Below are positions 16,201-24,174 of a stretch of 64,000 bases of DNA, in pieces; the stretch's first letter is position 1; the number at the start of each line of letters is the position of its first letter. The DNA is from JAWKTT01 sp041398965 (lineage in GTDB: Bacteria; Planctomycetota; Planctomycetia; Planctomycetales; Planctomycetaceae). The translations under genes and the position numbers were made by a program. The notes below the pieces were generated by a model that saw nothing but the letters and a program-made list of their open reading frames with translations, was not told the origin of the DNA and ran no database searches. The stretch is taken from positions 186,001 to 250,000 of the forward strand of contig JAWKTT010000005.1 of NCBI GenBank assembly GCA_041398965.1. Reading direction: 5' to 3'.

Positions 16201-18951
16201 GTGCTCGTCATGCAATTCGGATATCACTATTCCGTGACCGCAACACTGCCCGACGGCAGCCCGGCCGCAGGGGCGACCGTCGTCACCGCGTTTCGGACGA
16301 ATGGAGACTTCCGACGTCAGGCCCTGATCACCGTCGACGACAAGGGACAGTTCGAGTTGCCGGGGCTGTACTCGGACGGCGGAGGCAAAGCCAACCTGTC
16401 GATGAAAGAACTCACGTCCAGCATTCCGAACCTCCTGAACCAAGACGGCACACTCCACCACGAACCGTGTCGGGTCGCCATCTTTGACAACACTCGAAAC
16501 GTCGGCTCACTCCTGACGATCACCCCCCCGTTCTCGAAAGACCCGACGGTCGACATCAACCCGCAGCAGCATTTTCATGTCCCGTTGAAGCCAATGCAAT
16601 CGGTCACCGGGCGAGTCATCGATGTCGATTCGGGTGAGCCGATCAAAGGGGTGATCCTCCGTCTGCTCCTCCTCGGCGCCTATGAAGGGTCGCTCCCCTC
16701 GGGGCTCGCACCGAAGGTCCCCGTGAGTCACCTCGTGCAGACCGATGCCGACGGACGGTATCAACTCGATGGAGTCATCGAGCAAGCAGTCCACCGGGTC
16801 GACGTGGTGTTCGCCTACGGTTACGGCACCGGCACCGGCCCCGTCACCTTCAAGGGGGACGACAAACCGAAACAGCTGGGTGACATCCAACTCGAGAAAG
16901 GAGACAACCCCCGCCGCACCTTCGGCTGGCAAGGCCAACCCGCCCTCACCGATACCTCCCCCGTCACCCTCGATGATCTTCTCCCACCCAGCGAGAAAGT
17001 CTCCATCAACGACAAACCAGGTGAGGCAACGGAGATCAATCACGAACCGAGAAACGACACGCCCAAGGCAGACGCTCCCGCAGTCCCTGATTCGCCCGAG
17101 GCTGTCCCTTTGCCGATGAAGGACGGTCCTGTGAAGGAGGTTGACGCGACTGGGATGAAGGGCGGGATGGAGGCGGAGGCGGGGGGAGGTCTGGACAAAG
17201 TCGAGCGACGGCCACGCGTCGTGCAGGGGCAGGTCTCGGGGAATGCGGGGCCAGTTGAGGGGGGGAAGGTGAGTCTGTCCCTGCACTTTAATCGTCCCGA
17301 AGAAGAACGGAAGTTTAAGGACCCCTTCCACTGGGACTCCGTGGTGCTCAAGGTGCTAGAGACGACGACCGATGCCGAAGGGAAATGGAAGGTCGAAATT
17401 CCCGAGCGAATCGAAGTGCCGGGGTTGATGGTCAATTACCCGACGCACGTAGAAGTCCGTTATGAGGCGGATGGGTATTTGCCGCGCACTTTGACACCTT
17501 TTCCGATCGGCGATCTCGACGGGGGAGAGATCACAACCGAGGAGGCGTCCTGGAAGTCCAGGCAGGAGTCGCGCACAACAATCCGGCAGACGCAGTTGAA
17601 GCGGGCTGCAACGCTTCGAGGTATCATCATTACCTCCGATAGCAAGCCGGCCGTTGGTGCCAAGATCACTGTCGCGACGATGGTGGACCCCTATGCCTGG
17701 AAGTTTGGCAACCACTATGGTTATGGCTACAGTGCGACATCCATCGCTGACGAACAGGGGCAGTTCACGATGATTTACGATCCGCAAAGCACCGCCTCGA
17801 TTAGCTATAAGGGCGACGCTCCGCTGCTCATCGACAGCCTGCCCGAGTACCTTTCTCATCAACAGAATGGTGATGAGGTTCGCTTCGAGTTGCCCAAAGG
17901 GATTCAGGTGAAAGGTCGCGTGTTGGATGCCGCGGGGACGCCGATTGTCGGCGCCGTCATTGTTGCGAATCGTGCTGCCAGACAAGAGCTTTTGGGTGGC
18001 TTTGCAATGTCGTCGCGAACATGTGCGACCGATAGAGATGGATATTACAAGATGCCTCCACTCGCCCCTGGCGACTACAGTTTCCACGTGTCCGGCCAAT
18101 TGGACGACCCCCATCAGATCGAGGCATTCAATCGATTACGTGATGATGGACGGGACAGAACGGAGATGGGTTGGGGGCGATATCTCCTCCGTTGGGGTGA
18201 CGAAAATGGCGAAAACAAGTTCCCATTCGCCACCACTTCGCCGGCCAGTCTCTTCATGTTCGTGACCCATACGCTGGGAACGCTGGAGGAGTCCCCGACC
18301 CTTAACTTTCAGGCGATGGAGATGGTGAACATCCGCGTGAAGGTCGATTACCCCGAAGGCAAAAGGCTGGAAACGAATCGGACGTTTGATCTTACTGTTG
18401 AAGGTCTATTCCGCAAACAGCGTTGGAGCGGAGCGTCTGCAAGCCGTGGCGAAGATGGCTTCGCCACGTTACAGGTTCCCAAGGGGGTCGAGAATGTCGC
18501 CATCGGGATCGGACTCGCGCTCTATCAACAATCGCCCGACGGAGAGACGCTCGGCGGAGAGTATATTCACATCCCGAAAGTCGACGCCGACATCGACGGA
18601 ATCTCCGTGATGTACCGACCGACCGCGAAGCTCAAAGTGAAGTTGCAGGGGGTCAAGGAACTGTTCCAAGCGACTCCGAAACAGCCTCAGCACCTCGGCA
18701 TGAGTGCCTATCACGTCCGTCGAGGAACGCCGTTCCGACAGCCCATTGAAGCCCCCTTCTGGCTCTCCAGTCAATTCTCCGAGCACAACAACTCCTACCG
18801 GGCCACGGCCATCGCCGGCGAAGAGATTGTCTTCCAGATCAAACGGAAGAACGTCGACGGAGAAGAAATCGTCATTCACGAGCAAAGGCTAACACTCAAT
18901 CCCCAGGAAGAACGCACCCTCAACATCAACCTTGCCCCACCACCGCTATGA
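13300..18951 (+). CDS. BlaR1/MecR1-like M56 zinc metallopeptidase with giant multi-domain C-terminal extension
   Basis: About 1,880 residues, over three times the length of classical BlaR1. The N-terminal 430 residues form the M56 unit: membrane helices near 20-40, 50-70 and 205-225, the zinc site HELAH at 303-307 within LLAHELAHIRRADW, and the downstream CICDDLAVEAIG segment that supplies the third ligand region. A last membrane helix lies near 407-426. The sensor penicillin-binding domain is absent. Instead about nine carboxypeptidase-regulatory/CnaB-like beta-sandwich repeats follow, each opening with a phrase such as IVGTVVTPEGKPVANAPV, IEGTVVDTDGKPVVNERV, VTGRVIDVDSGEPIKGVI or VKGRVLDAAGTPIVGAVI. 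A Pro/Lys/Asp-rich linker near 1230-1300 splits the array. It probably cleaves the upstream repressor when the extracellular array senses a ligand. Start GTG 13300 or ATG 13312; neither has a strong binding site. Confidence 0.85.
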   Translation: MVQNMFETIIAHDITSRLGWTLLHFVWQGGIIGLFAAMFLRVVTSPQVRYRGGLMALALMLAVPMGTFLTLNLPTRSSDQRLTQLRKDETGSLPNDWEGERAGLPEAWKSASGEGSIEPGLSTGGERDRQDRLTEDASSENESFASVDAPSGPALADASPSMATPRPLPAGSDVGATATVANAEATSLSDSLMHESGSFWEPVLPGVVLVWSLGVLLFAARLFGGWCCLRGLMQRGTSPLPTEWMSRVDRLAMNLRVSRPVTFLVSQIVQVPATFGWWRPVVLVPASILTSLAPLEVEALLAHELAHIRRADWLVNLLQCIVETLLFYHPAVWWVSGQVRKHRECICDDLAVEAIGDRLVYTRALAALVEHAYVPRLVTAAGGQGDVVSRIRRLLGVTEPTRGGSLWLAPLLILLVASTVAFAMMGSGTDDSSNTPTPSTTSAAEEPKETLPVTNPIIPRDTTTGGINDQPSPTTKSVTIVGTVVTPEGKPVANAPVWLTRPSLGYRELPTDLDWTFSYLYGETKTDESGAFKFEVTNPALLKEFGPQATSGFLRELVPCDVVTVVEGYAVSWRHVSSARPFTPRTIVLREATTIEGTVVDTDGKPVVNERVSLAYAFRPEHLTTRNISDPHPLIDRDFLGLHHITFSGELYETLWNNDSPAQGLPWELGVMHRFLEATSATTDEDGHFKLKVAPKGLTCLLYTAAELGMQESTFKDGERHRVYTTASGYRRQTIAANPDVTAPTQILHKDASHAELTIQPNPVKIETYKLHNDSNISLRVVYDDTGKPAAGASLPQWERLVPAAETPVTDADGRMTIPRPNYSQVVLIPPKDATGYVQTTASTADGSLGWKDGVLEVRLKRGAVIQGMVVDEETREGVAGVPVVVRRVDPNGGHRWAIPVERGISQKDGTFELTVSPGEWQVMAGGPVNGWVFQDWKSPLTPSNAPSQETSFGMNVVATVDKPQEVVLVMQFGYHYSVTATLPDGSPAAGATVVTAFRTNGDFRRQALITVDDKGQFELPGLYSDGGGKANLSMKELTSSIPNLLNQDGTLHHEPCRVAIFDNTRNVGSLLTITPPFSKDPTVDINPQQHFHVPLKPMQSVTGRVIDVDSGEPIKGVILRLLLLGAYEGSLPSGLAPKVPVSHLVQTDADGRYQLDGVIEQAVHRVDVVFAYGYGTGTGPVTFKGDDKPKQLGDIQLEKGDNPRRTFGWQGQPALTDTSPVTLDDLLPPSEKVSINDKPGEATEINHEPRNDTPKADAPAVPDSPEAVPLPMKDGPVKEVDATGMKGGMEAEAGGGLDKVERRPRVVQGQVSGNAGPVEGGKVSLSLHFNRPEEERKFKDPFHWDSVVLKVLETTTDAEGKWKVEIPERIEVPGLMVNYPTHVEVRYEADGYLPRTLTPFPIGDLDGGEITTEEASWKSRQESRTTIRQTQLKRAATLRGIIITSDSKPAVGAKITVATMVDPYAWKFGNHYGYGYSATSIADEQGQFTMIYDPQSTASISYKGDAPLLIDSLPEYLSHQQNGDEVRFELPKGIQVKGRVLDAAGTPIVGAVIVANRAARQELLGGFAMSSRTCATDRDGYYKMPPLAPGDYSFHVSGQLDDPHQIEAFNRLRDDGRDRTEMGWGRYLLRWGDENGENKFPFATTSPASLFMFVTHTLGTLEESPTLNFQAMEMVNIRVKVDYPEGKRLETNRTFDLTVEGLFRKQRWSGASASRGEDGFATLQVPKGVENVAIGIGLALYQQSPDGETLGGEYIHIPKVDADIDGISVMYRPTAKLKVKLQGVKELFQATPKQPQHLGMSAYHVRRGTPFRQPIEAPFWLSSQFSEHNNSYRATAIAGEEIVFQIKRKNVDGEEIVIHEQRLTLNPQEERTLNINLAPPPL

Positions 18952-19026
18952 GCCGGCTATAAGCGAAACGGCCCAAGCCCTCCGGCGACGTCGTTATCCT
19001 CGTATCAACTCGAATATGCCAGAGAG

Positions 19027-19758
19027 TTAGGCATTAATCCCTAATACTCGGAAGAGTAAGTCATCGTAGAAGCCACTGAGTTCTAATCCTAACGTCCCCG
19101 GATAGCTGGGAAGCACCTTCTCGACCTTCTTCAGGGTCATGTTCTCCGGATCGGGTTGGTTGTTCGTAATGAAGAGATCGCCACGTCCGGGACCGCCTCG
19201 CAGGATTGAGGGTTCTCCGATGGTGTTATTGTACAAGGCGATTGTGTCGTTCCCGATGCCGAGCCGAAAGTCCAAACGTCCCCCCACAGTGTTCACAAAG
19301 ACTTGAGCATCATCATTACCAAGACGACTTTTAATAATGACGTCGCCGCCGATGGTGTTTGATCGAAATTGCAATCCGTCGCCACCACCACCATTGACAA
19401 TGCTGACATCGCCACCAATGTCGGATTGCAGCACAAACAGGCCATCGCGATCAGTCCCTAAGCGAACATTGACATTTCCGTCGATATCGACGCGATAAAT
19501 CCCGATCGCGTCGCTTCCTCCACGGCCATCGACCTTAATATTCTTCACCCCATGAAAGACCCCGAGTGAGGTATCGACGGTCCCATCACGGTCGGTGTCA
19601 TGGAAGACTTCAACCGTCCCCGTATCGTAACCATCACCGTCGATTCGTATTGCATCACTGGCAGCATCTCCACGAACAAGCAACGTCCCCCCCTGAAAGG
19701 AGACCGTAGCCGAAAGTAACTCGCGTGGCTCTAAGGTTTCAAAACTTAACTCTGCCAT
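19027..19758 (-). CDS. LEPR-XLL domain protein with beta-repeat body
   Basis: A 243-residue protein starting MAELSFETLEPRELLSATV, which contains the LEPR-XLL motif found at the N-terminus of many very large planctomycete surface proteins. The rest is a series of short repeats rich in Gly, Asp and Asn (DGDGYDTGTVEVF, GGSDAIGIYRVDIDGNVNV, IGGDVSIVNGGGGDGL, IGGDVIIKSRLGNDDAQVF), which predict a small right-handed beta-helix or calcium-binding repeat fold. GGAGGGG precedes the ATG. No conventional signal peptide is seen; LEPR-XLL may itself be the sorting signal. Most LEPR-XLL proteins are thousands of residues long, so this is a minimal version. It converges on the M56 gene. Confidence 0.75.
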   Translation of the reverse strand: MAELSFETLEPRELLSATVSFQGGTLLVRGDAASDAIRIDGDGYDTGTVEVFHDTDRDGTVDTSLGVFHGVKNIKVDGRGGSDAIGIYRVDIDGNVNVRLGTDRDGLFVLQSDIGGDVSIVNGGGGDGLQFRSNTIGGDVIIKSRLGNDDAQVFVNTVGGRLDFRLGIGNDTIALYNNTIGEPSILRGGPGRGDLFITNNQPDPENMTLKKVEKVLPSYPGTLGLELSGFYDDLLFRVLGINA

Positions 19759-19927
19759 GACTGCCCCTCCCTGGGCAAAGCACTGATTGAGTTAGCGAAG
19801 CGCTCGGTCACGCACTGAAGTGCCAACACGTGACTCCGATGCACTAAAAACAATGCCGGTAGGTGTTCTTCCGGTTGTGCGGCGGACCCCGATTGCTATT
19901 AGTCATCGTCCTGACGACGACAACAAT

Positions 19928-20803
19928 TCAGCACGATTTCTCCAGTGACTCCGGGTTTGTCGATTCCCCCCGAGTGGAAACACGCGGCCTCCAGGGAAAG
20001 AACGCATTTGTGGAAGCGCAGTAGTCTGCATACCCCGGCTTCTCTGCTCGAAGCGTCTGTTCCAGCAGGGTGACTCCCGACACTCGCATCAGGAAGAACG
20101 ACATGATCAGCGGGCTGATCAGCGTCCAGTGCGCGGAAAGGTAAGCATTCGCAATGATGTAGAAACCCCACCAGACACAGAAATCACCGAAGTAGTTCGG
20201 GTGCCGCGTATATCTCCAGAGTCCTTGCCGCATCACTTGACCCTTGTTCGCAGGATCTAGTTTAAAGCGATGCAGCTGCCAATCGCCGAGGGTCTCGAAC
20301 AACACACCGACGCACCACAGAGCGCCACCGAAATAATGTCCAGGCGTCCAACGTGTTTCTGCGAGAAATATCCCCATCTGGAGGGGAAGCGACACGACCC
20401 AGAGAATGACCCCTTGCAGTAAGAAGACGATCCCCAGGCTTTTCCACCAGAACGAGACGCCCCGCTTGGCACGCATGGCTGCGTAGCGTTTGTCTTCGGG
20501 CATTCCATGATTGCGGAACGCGAGATAGCCACTTAAGCGACACCCCCACACGGTTGTAAGAATTGCCAGAAACCAATGCTGCGGGATGACAGGGACCGAC
20601 CAGAACAGGTTAAGGCCGAGCGTCGTCCACGCCACTAGAACGAAGCCGAGACCCCAGGCAATATCGACGATAGCCACGTTCTTGAGCCAAATGCTATTGA
20701 CCCAGAAGATCAACACCCACACCAGGACAACGATCGCGTTCGCAACGAACACAGCGGAGATCATCGGCTCGGCCCCGAGGATCGAGTCTAAGAGTTCGTT
20801 CAT
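19928..20803 (-). CDS. DUF1295 membrane protein (steroid 5-alpha-reductase/isoprenylcysteine methyltransferase-like)
   Basis: The start at 20803 (MNELLDSILGAEPM) overlaps the stop of the upstream methyltransferase gene as ATGA, indicating translational coupling; the frame continues upstream but only inside that gene. The protein is about 291 residues with six or seven membrane helices. The C-terminal signature is RQGLWRYTRHPNYFGDFCVW with the nearby GVTLLEQTLRAEKPGYADYC, the nicotinamide-binding type motif of the 5-alpha-reductase superfamily. DUF1295 proteins are thought to reduce double bonds in lipids using NADPH, but direct evidence is thin. It is the last gene of a five-gene minus-strand operon with two CFA-synthase-like methyltransferases, DUF1365 and an FAD oxidoreductase, so its substrate is probably a modified fatty acyl chain. 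Confidence 0.85.
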   Translation of the reverse strand: MNELLDSILGAEPMISAVFVANAIVVLVWVLIFWVNSIWLKNVAIVDIAWGLGFVLVAWTTLGLNLFWSVPVIPQHWFLAILTTVWGCRLSGYLAFRNHGMPEDKRYAAMRAKRGVSFWWKSLGIVFLLQGVILWVVSLPLQMGIFLAETRWTPGHYFGGALWCVGVLFETLGDWQLHRFKLDPANKGQVMRQGLWRYTRHPNYFGDFCVWWGFYIIANAYLSAHWTLISPLIMSFFLMRVSGVTLLEQTLRAEKPGYADYCASTNAFFPWRPRVSTRGESTNPESLEKSC

Positions 20804-21849
20804 TTCAGGCGATTCTCGAAAAGGTAATGCGAGACGAACCATTCCTCTCCCTGCCCCGCCCCGAACAGTTCGGCACAGGCCATGAAGAACATTCGCCAGC
20901 GTTGTGTCCAGCGTGAAGCGTCTGCTCCATAGGTTTCGCGGAATATCTCAGCGATGGCCTCCCAGTTGCGGTCCATCTCCCTCAGCCAGGCATTCGAGGT
21001 CTTTTCGTAGTGTGATCCATTCCAGTGCCAATGATTACGAATGACTAGGTGCTGTTGGTGATATAGCAACAGAGCGTCGCTCGGCATCATCCCGCCGGAG
21101 AAGAAGTGCCGAGTCATCCAATCGGTCGCATTCTGTTCGACAAAGAAATAGGGATGCAAACGATGACAGAAGACATGAACGAACAGACGTCCTGTGGGGG
21201 TGAGCCAAGTGGAGATGCGACGCATCAACTCGGCATGATTTCGTATGTGTTCGAACATCTCGACGGAAACAACCCGATCAAACCGCCCGAGCAGCAGAGT
21301 CTCGGACGAGTGGTCAAACGTGTTCATGTCCGCCGTGATGACACGGATGTTCGTTAGTGAGCGATTCCGGACAGCTTGTTCGATAAAATCCTTCTGCCCA
21401 GTGGAATTCGAGACGGCTGTTATACTGGCCTGCGGATAACGTTCAGCCATCCACAACGTGAGAGAGCCCCAACCGCAGCCGAGTTCCAAAATCTGTTGAC
21501 CGTCCTGTAAGTCGGCACGTTCACAAGTCATTTTCAGTGCGGCTGTCTCCGCGTCATCAAGTCGTTCGCAACCGGGCTCCCAATAGCAGCAGCTATACTT
21601 CAGTCGCGTCCCGAGGGTGAGTTTGAAGAACTCAGCCGGGACTTCATAGTGCTGAGCGTTCGCTAATTCCGGGACCGCGGCGATGGGGCCAGCATGACAG
21701 TCGGCCAGGAACTGACGCAGCACGTCTGCGGACTCGGCGAGATTCGGAAAGGAATTGCGTCGTTCTCTAAGTAGACGGCGAATGCCGAGTCGAATCAGTG
21801 AGTCTGGGAGGTGTCCCTTTTCGGCCCAGTTGAGCAGTATGGGGAACAT
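20800..21849 (-). CDS. Cyclopropane-fatty-acid-synthase-like SAM methyltransferase (second paralogue)
   Basis: The start at 21849 (MFPILLNWAEKGHLP) overlaps the TAA of the upstream gene by one base (TAATG). A longer frame exists only inside that gene. About 349 residues. The SAM-binding glycine motif is ILELGCGWGSLTLWMAERYP near residue 118, followed by ITAVSNSTGQKDFI. Downstream motifs DRVVSVEMFEHIRNH and FFSGGMMPSD match the CFA/mycolic-acid cyclopropane-synthase family. The N-terminal lipid-binding domain of classical CFA synthase is absent, as in family members that add a plain methyl or methylene group. It diverges strongly from the neighbouring paralogue, which suggests a different step rather than redundancy. 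Confidence 0.87.
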   Translation of the reverse strand: MFPILLNWAEKGHLPDSLIRLGIRRLLRERRNSFPNLAESADVLRQFLADCHAGPIAAVPELANAQHYEVPAEFFKLTLGTRLKYSCCYWEPGCERLDDAETAALKMTCERADLQDGQQILELGCGWGSLTLWMAERYPQASITAVSNSTGQKDFIEQAVRNRSLTNIRVITADMNTFDHSSETLLLGRFDRVVSVEMFEHIRNHAELMRRISTWLTPTGRLFVHVFCHRLHPYFFVEQNATDWMTRHFFSGGMMPSDALLLYHQQHLVIRNHWHWNGSHYEKTSNAWLREMDRNWEAIAEIFRETYGADASRWTQRWRMFFMACAELFGAGQGEEWFVSHYLFENRLK

Positions 21850-23216
21850 TATCGCTCCCCTTTCTGCCAGACGAACTGCCCGACCCCGACCGCCCCTTCG
21901 AGGAAAGCCCCTTCGCAGTAACAAAGATAGTAATCCCACATGCGCAGAAACCGTTCGTCAAATCCGAGCGAACGAACCTCGGGGAGTTTGTCGAGAAAAC
22001 GTCGTCGCCATGACCTGAGTGTTCGCGCATAGCTAAGAGGAAACTCTTGAGAAATGCGATAACTAAGACAATCTGTCTGCGAGGCCGCGTCTTTCATCGC
22101 AGAGACAGACGGGAGATGTCCTCCGGGGAAGATGTACTTCTGGATATAATCGACCGAGCGGCAATACGACTCGTAGCGACTGTCGGGCATCGTAATCGCT
22201 TGAATGAGCATGCGTCCTTGAGGTTTAAGTAGTTTCGAGCAAGTGCTAAAGTATGTTGGCAAAAAATGGTGTCCGACGGCCTCGATCATTTCGATTGAGA
22301 TGAGGTGATCGTACTGGTCGCCCTTGGCAGGAAGATCACGATAGTCCTCGAACAAGAGGGTCACACGATTGCTGAGTCCAGCCTGCTCAATGCGGTTGCG
22401 GGCGAAGTCGTATTGCTGGCGGGAGATCGTGGTCGTGGTGACATGGCAGCCATACTCCCGGGCGGCTCGCTCGGCCAACGCGCCCCAGCCGGTTCCGATC
22501 TCGATCAACCGGTCTCCTGCCTGCACTCCCAGATGGTGCAGGGCTTGGTCGATTTTTTGGAGGGATGCGGCCTCCAGTTCGGCCACGAGACGGGCAGGGT
22601 CTTCGGGGAGTCCAAGATCAAACGATCTACTGTGATGAGACTGATGCCGATCGTTCCGGATGTTGGTGAAGAGGCCGGAGGAGTACATCATGGTGGGGTC
22701 GAGAAAGAGTTGGAAGAACTCGTTGCTGAGGTCGTAATGAGCGGCGATGTTGCGTCGTGACCCCCGTCGGGTGTTGCGAGACATCCAGTGCAGCAATCTC
22801 ATTCCAGTCATTGCAAGTCGGGCGATCAGTCCTTCTGTGGCGGTCGGCTGATCAAGGTTACGGCAGAAGATGCGGATTAAAGCGACGAGATCGTCGACGT
22901 CCCAGAGTTGTTGAAGATAGGCTTCTGCGGCACCAAGGGACCCGCCGAGTGCGACTTCACGGAAGAACCGTTCCTGATGCACCGTGACGGTGGCTTCCAA
23001 TCCATCGTCGCTCGGGGTCCCCAGAGTGACATGCGAGCCGTTCGGAAGAACGAGCAGAATTTGTCCACCACGCAATTTCGCAAGCTGCGAGAGAACACCT
23101 CGAGCCAAGCGTGAGAGGTTCGCATTGGCAACTGCTGAGTGCCTGGCCTCATTGGACATCGGGGGGCGTTGACTGGGAGGGGGTTGAGTCGCGGAGGAAT
23201 GACTTTCGGTGGTCAT
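21849..23216 (-). CDS. Cyclopropane-fatty-acyl-phospholipid synthase family protein (CFA synthase)
   Basis: A 455-residue protein with the full CFA architecture. The N-terminal half is the lipid-binding region (GGQILLVLPNGSHVTLGTP, FFREVALGGSLGAAEAYLQQ, DLVALIRIFCRNLD). The methyltransferase half begins at AAHYDLSNEFFQLFLDPTMM and includes the SAM motif DRLIEIGTGWGALAERAARE near residue 240, EMIEAVGHHFLPTYF and YIQKYIFPGGHLPS. It transfers a methylene or methyl group from SAM to a cis double bond of a membrane phospholipid acyl chain. It sits third in the minus-strand operon, 112 bp after the DUF1365 gene, and its stop overlaps the next gene. Confidence 0.9.
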   Translation of the reverse strand: MTTESHSSATQPPPSQRPPMSNEARHSAVANANLSRLARGVLSQLAKLRGGQILLVLPNGSHVTLGTPSDDGLEATVTVHQERFFREVALGGSLGAAEAYLQQLWDVDDLVALIRIFCRNLDQPTATEGLIARLAMTGMRLLHWMSRNTRRGSRRNIAAHYDLSNEFFQLFLDPTMMYSSGLFTNIRNDRHQSHHSRSFDLGLPEDPARLVAELEAASLQKIDQALHHLGVQAGDRLIEIGTGWGALAERAAREYGCHVTTTTISRQQYDFARNRIEQAGLSNRVTLLFEDYRDLPAKGDQYDHLISIEMIEAVGHHFLPTYFSTCSKLLKPQGRMLIQAITMPDSRYESYCRSVDYIQKYIFPGGHLPSVSAMKDAASQTDCLSYRISQEFPLSYARTLRSWRRRFLDKLPEVRSLGFDERFLRMWDYYLCYCEGAFLEGAVGVGQFVWQKGER

Positions 23217-23328
23217 GTCTCGGTTCCGAACAGTGAGAGTGTGTAAACGTTGTCGTGGGGGAAATCAGGGATGTCAGTTGTCGAGGAGTGGGTGGCGTTG
23301 AAGGCCACGAATCAACTGTTTGGTCATA

Positions 23329-24174
23329 TCAATTGGTTGAAGAGGGGAGTGTGGTGCGAGGATGTGGTACGAATGGGACCCCTTTCCACCAGAGCCTGAA
23401 CGCTTGCCAGTAGATGGCGATGGCGATGCGGAGAGTCATACAGGGGTGCGAAATTAGCGACCAGGCGAGTGTTCGGGAGGAAATCTCGGTTCTTTCCAAC
23501 AGCAGCGTGGCGTCGAGTCGAAGGTCTTCTGCTTCGTAGTCTTCAATCTGAACCGACAAACGTTCGCCGGGTTGCGAAACGCTCCACTTGTACGTCATCT
23601 CCATAGGTAAAAACGGAGAGACATGCATCGCCTTGGTGTGTTCGGCTGTGATGAGCCGAGAGGGCCTGAGTGTCGGCGCAGATGGTGGCGAATCTTCTGA
23701 AGAGACATCCGTCGCGAGGGGGTCAATGACGTAGCAGTGTCGTTCGCCCCAGGGGGTGTTGGTCACCTCAGCCACGATCGAATCGAGAGTCGTTCCGTCA
23801 GGCTGAAAGCAGTAGTATAAGGCGATTGGGTTGATGACGTATCCGAAGTAGCGGGGTTGCGTCAGCAGTCGAATCGGACCTTGTGGCGTACGTCCGAGAT
23901 GTTGTTGAACGGTCTGGCGGACTGTGTCATTGAGTGACGTGGCCGGGTCTCCGAAGTGATCTCGTCGAAAGAAGGACGCGACGTTGCGACGTTCGTTCGA
24001 CCACAGCCAGTACCGATCGAACAGTGTCTCAACCTCATCGAGATCGATGTAGAGCATGTTCAGGCGATATTGAAACTGACGGGCATGTGCTCCGAACCGA
24101 CGATGCCGGACGGTTCCGCGATAGAGGCCGCTGGCGAGTTGCGACGGAGTGTTGACGAGGGGGCGATCAGTCAT
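23329..24174 (-). CDS. DUF1365 family protein
   Basis: ATG at 24174 lies five bases after GAGG; a GTG two codons earlier is less likely. The start overlaps the end of the FAD oxidoreductase gene by eight bases. About 281 residues with DUF1365 (COG3496) features: LYRGTVRHRRFGAHARQFQY, RRDHFGDPATSLNDTVRQ, LLTQPRYFGYVINPIALYYC, NTPWGERHCYVI and HVSPFLPMEMTYKW. The biochemical activity is unknown. DUF1365 genes almost always sit between a COG2907-type FAD protein and a CFA synthase, including in the sigma-E/ChrR singlet-oxygen regulons of proteobacteria. That context ties it to fatty-acid modification. Confidence 0.87.
   Translation of the reverse strand: MTDRPLVNTPSQLASGLYRGTVRHRRFGAHARQFQYRLNMLYIDLDEVETLFDRYWLWSNERRNVASFFRRDHFGDPATSLNDTVRQTVQQHLGRTPQGPIRLLTQPRYFGYVINPIALYYCFQPDGTTLDSIVAEVTNTPWGERHCYVIDPLATDVSSEDSPPSAPTLRPSRLITAEHTKAMHVSPFLPMEMTYKWSVSQPGERLSVQIEDYEAEDLRLDATLLLERTEISSRTLAWSLISHPCMTLRIAIAIYWQAFRLWWKGVPFVPHPRTTLPSSTN

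Noticed and set aside
16507..18114. Minus-strand open frames of 250-274 residues
   Set aside because: They overlap the M56/CnaB gene in antisense, which has continuous repeat structure; no independent support.
20800..20803. Longer N-termini for the DUF1295 and second methyltransferase genes
   Set aside because: The longer frames run inside the preceding genes, while ATGA and TAATG overlaps give natural coupled starts at the family-typical N-terminus.
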